The notes below the pieces were generated by a model that saw nothing but the letters and a program-made list of their open reading frames with translations, was not told where the DNA came from and made no database searches. Of a stretch of 64,000 nucleotides of DNA, positions 60,198 through 64,000 are shown one piece after another; position 1 is the stretch's first letter; every line of letters begins with the position of its first letter. The position numbers and the translations under genes are program-made. This stretch comes from Amnibacterium endophyticum (GTDB lineage Bacteria > Actinomycetota > Actinomycetes > Actinomycetales > Microbacteriaceae): NCBI RefSeq assembly GCF_042680685.1, contig NZ_JBHUEA010000016.1:25106-89105 (forward strand), read 5' to 3'.

Positions 60198-60839
60198 TCA
60201 GGGCTGCGCGTCGAGGGCGAGGAGCACGGCGGCGATCCGGTCCCGCGCCTCCAGCTTCTGCAGGATGGCGGACACGTGCGTCTTCACGGTCCGCTCCCCC
60301 ATCCGCAGCCGCTCCCCGATCTCGGCGTTGTTCGCGCCGCCGCTCATCAGGTCGAGCACCTCGCGCTCACGCGGGGTGAGGCGCTCGAGCAGGCCGCGGG
60401 CGGGAGCCGCCTCTGACCGTCGGCGTGCGCGGGCGAGCACCCGGGGCAGCACCCGCGGGTCGACCCACGCCGCACCGGCGGCGACCGCGCGGACGGCCTG
60501 GATCAACGACTCCGCGGGGCTGTCCTTCAGCACGAACCCCTGCATGCCGGCGTCCAGCGCCGACCAGAGCACCTCGTCGTCATCGAAGGTGGTCAGCGCG
60601 AGCACCGGCGGCGCGTCCGCGTCCTGCCGCAGCCGCCGCGCGGCCGCGGGCCCATCCGTCCCCGGCATGCGGACGTCCATCAGCACCGCATCAGGGCGGT
60701 GGCGACGCGCGGCGTGCACCGCCTCGGCGCCGTCCGCGCACTGCGCCACGACCTCGATGTCGCCCTCCGCCCCCAGCACGAGGGCGAGCCCGCTGCGCAC
60801 CATCGCCTGGTCGTCGGCCAGGACCACGCGGGTCGTCAC
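60198..60839 (-). CDS. NarL/LuxR-type response regulator
   Basis: This 213-residue protein has a receiver with ADDQ at residues 8-11, phospho-acceptor Asp55 in VLMDVRMPG, LTTFDDD and the Lys of VLKDSPAES. The LuxR HTH is LTPREREVLDLMSGGANNAEIGERLRMGERTVKTHVSAIL. GTG 60839 overlaps the kinase stop (GTGA), so the two form a two-component system. Target genes are not identified. Confidence 0.94.
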   Translation of the reverse strand: MTTRVVLADDQAMVRSGLALVLGAEGDIEVVAQCADGAEAVHAARRHRPDAVLMDVRMPGTDGPAAARRLRQDADAPPVLALTTFDDDEVLWSALDAGMQGFVLKDSPAESLIQAVRAVAAGAAWVDPRVLPRVLARARRRSEAAPARGLLERLTPREREVLDLMSGGANNAEIGERLRMGERTVKTHVSAILQKLEARDRIAAVLLALDAQP

Positions 60840-61975
60840 CCGGGCTCCCCCGCCGCGGCGAGCCCGACCGGCGCCGGCCGCCGCACCGGCAGGCGGCACG
60901 CGACCAGCCACCCGTCGCCGTCCGGGCCGCTGGTGAGCACGCCGTGCACGGCGGCGACCTGCTCCCGCAGCCCCCGCAGCCCGAACCCGCCCGCGCCACT
61001 CCGCACCCGTGACTCGGCCCGCCGGTTCCGCACCCGCACGAGCGCGCCGTCCTCCGTCACCGCGACCTCGACCGCGACCGGCTCGCCCGGCGGGGCGTAG
61101 CGCGCCGCGTTCGCGAGCGCCTCCTGCACCACGCGGTACAGCACGACCCGCGTCGCGAGCGGGAGCGCGGCCTGGTCCCCCGTGCTCCGCAGCTCGACCG
61201 GGAGGCCCGCGTCCCGGTAGGTGCCCGCCAGCGCGTCGAGGTCCAGGGACACGGGCTGCGGACCGTCGACGTCGCGCAGCAGGCCGACGACCCCGCGGAT
61301 GCCGTCGAGGCTCTCCCGGCAGACCCGCTCCGCCTCCGCCAGCGCGCCCTCCGCAGCCGCCGGGTCGAGCCGGAGCACCCGGCGCGCACCGCCTACGTGC
61401 AGCACGACGACCGTCAGCGAGTGGGCGACCAGGTCGTGCACGTCGCGCGCGATGCGCTGCCGCTCGGCGTGCTGCTCCGCCTCGGCGAGCCGCGCATCCG
61501 CCTCCCGGAGCCGCGTGGCCAGGCGGGCGGCGCGGCGCTGCAGCGCGCCGACGAGCACGCCGAACAGGTCGCCGAAGGCGAAGTAGAGGGCGCCGTAGAG
61601 GTCCGGATGCGGCGAGAGCACGCAGAGGAACGGCACCGCGGCGACCCCGACTGCGACCGCGGCGACGCGGCGCGGGTCGTCGACCCGGGCGGCGTACCGG
61701 CTGGCCGCGCTGGTGGTCATGAAGACGACGACGCCGATCGTCACGAACGCCACCACCGGCACGATCGGCAGGACGGCTGCGCCGACGAAGAGCAGCGGCG
61801 GCAGGTCGCGGCCGACGAGCACGAGCACCCAGGGCACCAGCGCGAGACCGATCAGCGCGATCGCCCAGAGCGGCTTCGGCCCCTCGACGAGCGCGATCAC
61901 CGCGGCCACGCCCGCGACCGCGGCGAGGATGCGGTCGGCGGTCCTCGCATCGATCGGGGTCTCCACGGGCTGCAT
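60836..61975 (-). CDS. Sensor histidine kinase (HisKA_3 type)
   Basis: This 379-residue protein has about five membrane helices in the first 150 residues, a coiled linker (LREADARLAEAEQHAERQR), the H-box RIARDVHDLVAHSLTVV with the phospho-His, and an HATPase_c part with VVQEALANAARYA and GFGLRGLREQV. Extracellular loops are short, so sensing may be within the membrane, as in DesK-like kinases. ATG 61975 has an overly close GGAGGAGG; an upstream start is possible. Confidence 0.92.
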   Translation of the reverse strand: MQPVETPIDARTADRILAAVAGVAAVIALVEGPKPLWAIALIGLALVPWVLVLVGRDLPPLLFVGAAVLPIVPVVAFVTIGVVVFMTTSAASRYAARVDDPRRVAAVAVGVAAVPFLCVLSPHPDLYGALYFAFGDLFGVLVGALQRRAARLATRLREADARLAEAEQHAERQRIARDVHDLVAHSLTVVVLHVGGARRVLRLDPAAAEGALAEAERVCRESLDGIRGVVGLLRDVDGPQPVSLDLDALAGTYRDAGLPVELRSTGDQAALPLATRVVLYRVVQEALANAARYAPPGEPVAVEVAVTEDGALVRVRNRRAESRVRSGAGGFGLRGLREQVAAVHGVLTSGPDGDGWLVACRLPVRRPAPVGLAAAGEPG

Positions 61976-62091
61976 CCTCCTCCGGCGCGGGAGCGCGGCA
62001 CCAGGCTTCCGCACCGCCGGGCCCGGCGCCTCGGACCACGGGCGGAGGCGCCTCCGCCCCGAGGGACGATGTGCCGGCGGACGCCCGCGGA

Positions 62092-62097
62092 CACGCT
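62092..62097 (+). promoter_or_regulatory. Leaderless-type -10 box (CACGCT)
   Basis: CACGCT ends 6 nt before ATG 62104. It is about 120 nt from the divergent kinase start. Confidence 0.4.
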
Positions 62098-62103
62098 GAG
62101 CGC

Positions 62104-63048
62104 ATGGCCGACCTGCTGCTCCGCCCGTCCCCCGCCCTCCGGCCGTCCTCCGGCGCGATCCCGGCCCGGACGGTCCTCACCGCGGGGCTCGTCGTCTCCC
62201 TCACCGCGCTCCTCGTGGCCCTGATCGGCCTCGCCGTCGACCCGCGCAGCATCGGCGGGGCGCCCGCATGGCTGAAGCCGATGAAGTTCGCGGTATCGGT
62301 GTCGCTCTACCTGCTGACGCTGCGCCTGCTGCTTCCCTCGCTCGATCGCTTCCGCCGCAGGCTCGGCACCGTCGCCGTCGTGCTGGTCTCGCTGCTCGCC
62401 GCGGAGCTCGTGCTGATCGACCTGCAGGTCGTCCGCGGCACGACCAGCCACTTCAACGAGCGCACCCCCTTCGACGCGGCGGTCTACTACGGCATGGGCG
62501 GCATGGTGTCCGTCGTCTTCCTCGCGACCGCCGTCGTCGCGGTCATGGCCCTCCGATCGCGCGGCACCGATCGCGGCGTCGCGGCGGGCGTGCGCTGGGG
62601 GCTGCTGCTCGCGCTGGTGGGGATGGCCGAGGCCGTGCTGATGACCGTGAACTTCGGTTGGCAAGAGGGCGGCGGGCACACCGTGGGAGCGGCCGACGGA
62701 GGACCGGGGATGCCGATCACGGACTGGAGCCTGCTGCACGGTGACCTGCGCATCGGGCACTTCCTCGGCCTGCACGCCCTGCAGGTGCTGCCGGTGCTCG
62801 CCGTCCTGCTGGCGCGGATCGGGCTTCCCGAGCAGATGCGGCGCCGCCTCGCCACCGTCGCCGGCGCCGGGTACCTGGGCGCGATCGCCCTCGTGACGTG
62901 GCAGGCGCTGCGGGGCGAGCCGCTCGTCGCGCCGAGTGCAGCGACCCTCATCGCCGCGGCGACGCTCCTCGCGGTGGTGCTGCTCGGCGTGGTGGGTGTG
63001 CTCGTCGCTGAGCGGCGACGTGAGCTGGGACTTCGAGCGACGCGCTGA
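62104..63048 (+). CDS. Multi-pass membrane protein
   Basis: This 314-residue protein has about eight hydrophobic helices. It contains WLKPMKFAVSVSLYLLTLRLLLP, IDLQVVRGTTSHFNERTPFDAAVYYGMG and LHGDLRIGHFLGLHALQVLPVLAVLLAR. The conserved-looking HFN and GHFLGLHALQ segments are polar islands that may form a binding site. Family not recognised by name. It is divergent from the two-component system and could be its target. Confidence 0.75.
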   Translation: MADLLLRPSPALRPSSGAIPARTVLTAGLVVSLTALLVALIGLAVDPRSIGGAPAWLKPMKFAVSVSLYLLTLRLLLPSLDRFRRRLGTVAVVLVSLLAAELVLIDLQVVRGTTSHFNERTPFDAAVYYGMGGMVSVVFLATAVVAVMALRSRGTDRGVAAGVRWGLLLALVGMAEAVLMTVNFGWQEGGGHTVGAADGGPGMPITDWSLLHGDLRIGHFLGLHALQVLPVLAVLLARIGLPEQMRRRLATVAGAGYLGAIALVTWQALRGEPLVAPSAATLIAAATLLAVVLLGVVGVLVAERRRELGLRATR

Positions 63049-63302
63049 GGCGGTCCGCCCTCAGCCGGGAGGAGCCTGCGAGCGGGACGGACCGTCGCGA
63101 TCCACCGGTGTGATCCTGACCGACCGAGCACGAGGCCGAGCGACCGCGCATCCTGTCGGGAGGCGATGTCGGAGGCCCGCGACATACTGCACCTGCCCGT
63201 GCCGGGTGAGGAATGCATGTTCGCGAACGAGGTTGCGAGCGGAGCGCTGCGAATGCAGCGGCCGCGACGCGTCGACCAGGTACGGCGTCTGCGGGGACCC
63301 GC

Positions 63303-64000
63303 ATGAGCGGGCCGGTGGCCGGCCCTGACGGGTCCGGGCCGGACGAGGAGCCGACGTCTGTCCCGTCGACAGGCGCAGCAAGTCGCGCGCCGTCGGACGA
63401 CGAGATCACTGCTCCGTCGTCAGACGGCGTCAGGCCTCTGGACGAGATCGAGGAGCGTCAGGCGTTCTTCACCGACGCCTTGGCGGAGTCGGCGCGAGTG
63501 GCGCGGGCGGGTGAGGCGGCGCTGCTGCAGACGATGCTCGCGGGGTTCGAGGCGATGCTCGCCGAGGAGGAGGCCGAGGCCGGGCGGCGGCTGGGTGACG
63601 ACGACGCCGCGGTGCGGGCGTTCCACCTGCACCAGGCCCGTGTGCTGTCCCTCTCCCTGTACGCCGTCCGTCGTCAGCTCGCCGCAGGGCGGACTTTGCA
63701 GGCTCGAGCACCTCGCACGTGGGAGGTGTTCACGGCCGGTGGCTGCTCGCTGCACGTCGCCGGCATCGTCGCGAACCAGGTGACGGGGGTCTCGGACGAG
63801 CACGCCGCGGTGCTGGATGCGACCGCGGCCGAGCTGGTGCAGCGGGAACGGCCGAGCCTGGTGGAGCGGCGGCTGACGAAGCTGCGCGAGCAGCTCGACG
63901 CCGATACCGCGATCGCCCGGCACCGCACCGCGTCCAACCGCCGCTGGGTCGGCGCCCGCCCCCGCCCTGACGGGCAGGCGACCCTGACGATCGAGTCCAC
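63303..64000 (+). CDS. DUF222 (13E12 repeat) HNH endonuclease family protein, N-terminal part
   Basis: The frame from ATG 63303 is open to the window end, giving 232 residues. After a disordered acidic leader it has a helical region with LDEIEERQAFFTDALAESARVARAGEAALLQTML, then LSLSLYAVRRQLAAGRTLQARAPRTWEVF and HVAGIVANQVTG, the DUF222 pattern. The HNH nuclease expected at the C-terminus lies outside the window. Such genes are multicopy in Microbacteriaceae and related actinobacteria. No ribosome-binding site is obvious. Confidence 0.75.
   Translation, partial: MSGPVAGPDGSGPDEEPTSVPSTGAASRAPSDDEITAPSSDGVRPLDEIEERQAFFTDALAESARVARAGEAALLQTMLAGFEAMLAEEEAEAGRRLGDDDAAVRAFHLHQARVLSLSLYAVRRQLAAGRTLQARAPRTWEVFTAGGCSLHVAGIVANQVTGVSDEHAAVLDATAAELVQRERPSLVERRLTKLREQLDADTAIARHRTASNRRWVGARPRPDGQATLTIES

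Noticed and set aside
1..64000. CRISPR arrays, rRNA, tRNA and prophage
   Set aside because: No regular spacer-repeat array, no tRNA-like cloverleaf or rRNA signature, and no phage structural or integrase genes were seen.

Overview
The window is 64 kb of very GC-rich DNA. GTG starts are frequent, genes often overlap by 4 nt (ATGA/GTGA), and many promoters look leaderless. The last gene is a DUF222/HNH protein. Together this points to a high-GC actinobacterium, most likely Microbacteriaceae. The family is an inference from gene content and style; no rRNA or other marker gene is present.

Layout. 1-7.2 kb is an amino-sugar catabolic locus. An RpiR regulator, a SIS-domain protein, a solute-binding lipoprotein, two sugar permeases and a GH3 enzyme (cut by the window edge) run leftwards. 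A GlcNAc-kinase-like protein fused to an O-GlcNAcase-type acetyltransferase domain runs rightwards. 7.3-10.7 kb holds a CBM9-like protein, an orphan protein, an alpha/beta hydrolase and an OYE-type reductase; two near-identical large palindromes flank the CBM9-like gene. 10.8-13.9 kb is a five-gene redox operon: Ser-rich membrane protein, ApbE, ferric-reductase-like membrane protein, NuoF-like protein and ferredoxin. 14-28.8 kb is mixed chromosomal content: 5'-3' exonuclease, nitrilase, zinc alcohol dehydrogenase, adenine/adenosine deaminase, aldo-keto reductase, cold-shock protein, two paralogous membrane Ser/Thr kinases around a GtrA protein, a MetX-like hydrolase and a RibD/DHFR-like reductase. 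28.9-36.6 kb is an operon for peptide (possibly glutathione or gamma-glutamyl peptide) uptake: binding protein, two permeases, gamma-glutamyltransferase, fused double ATPase and a GntR/FCD regulator. A TTGTATACAA operator lies in front of it. 36.6-43 kb has assorted single genes.

43.1-55.1 kb is a visibly lower-GC defence island on the minus strand: a DUF262/HNH (GmrSD-like) protein, a large SNF2-type helicase, a DUF4391 protein, a type III-like Mod methyltransferase and a type III Res subunit, followed by a small membrane protein. This is the best candidate for an incompletely described system. An N-terminally truncated MacB-type permease remnant sits at its right edge.

55.7-64 kb returns to host-like DNA: a HExxH membrane protein behind a TM2/DUF2510 protein, cyanase, a GH43-like glycosidase, two small proteins, a LuxR-type two-component system, a membrane protein, and the start of a DUF222/HNH gene that runs off the window.

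A shared signature ties much of the window together. At about 17 operon-leading genes a hexamer of the form NANNNT ends 5-7 nt (usually 6) before the start codon, as expected for leaderless transcription.
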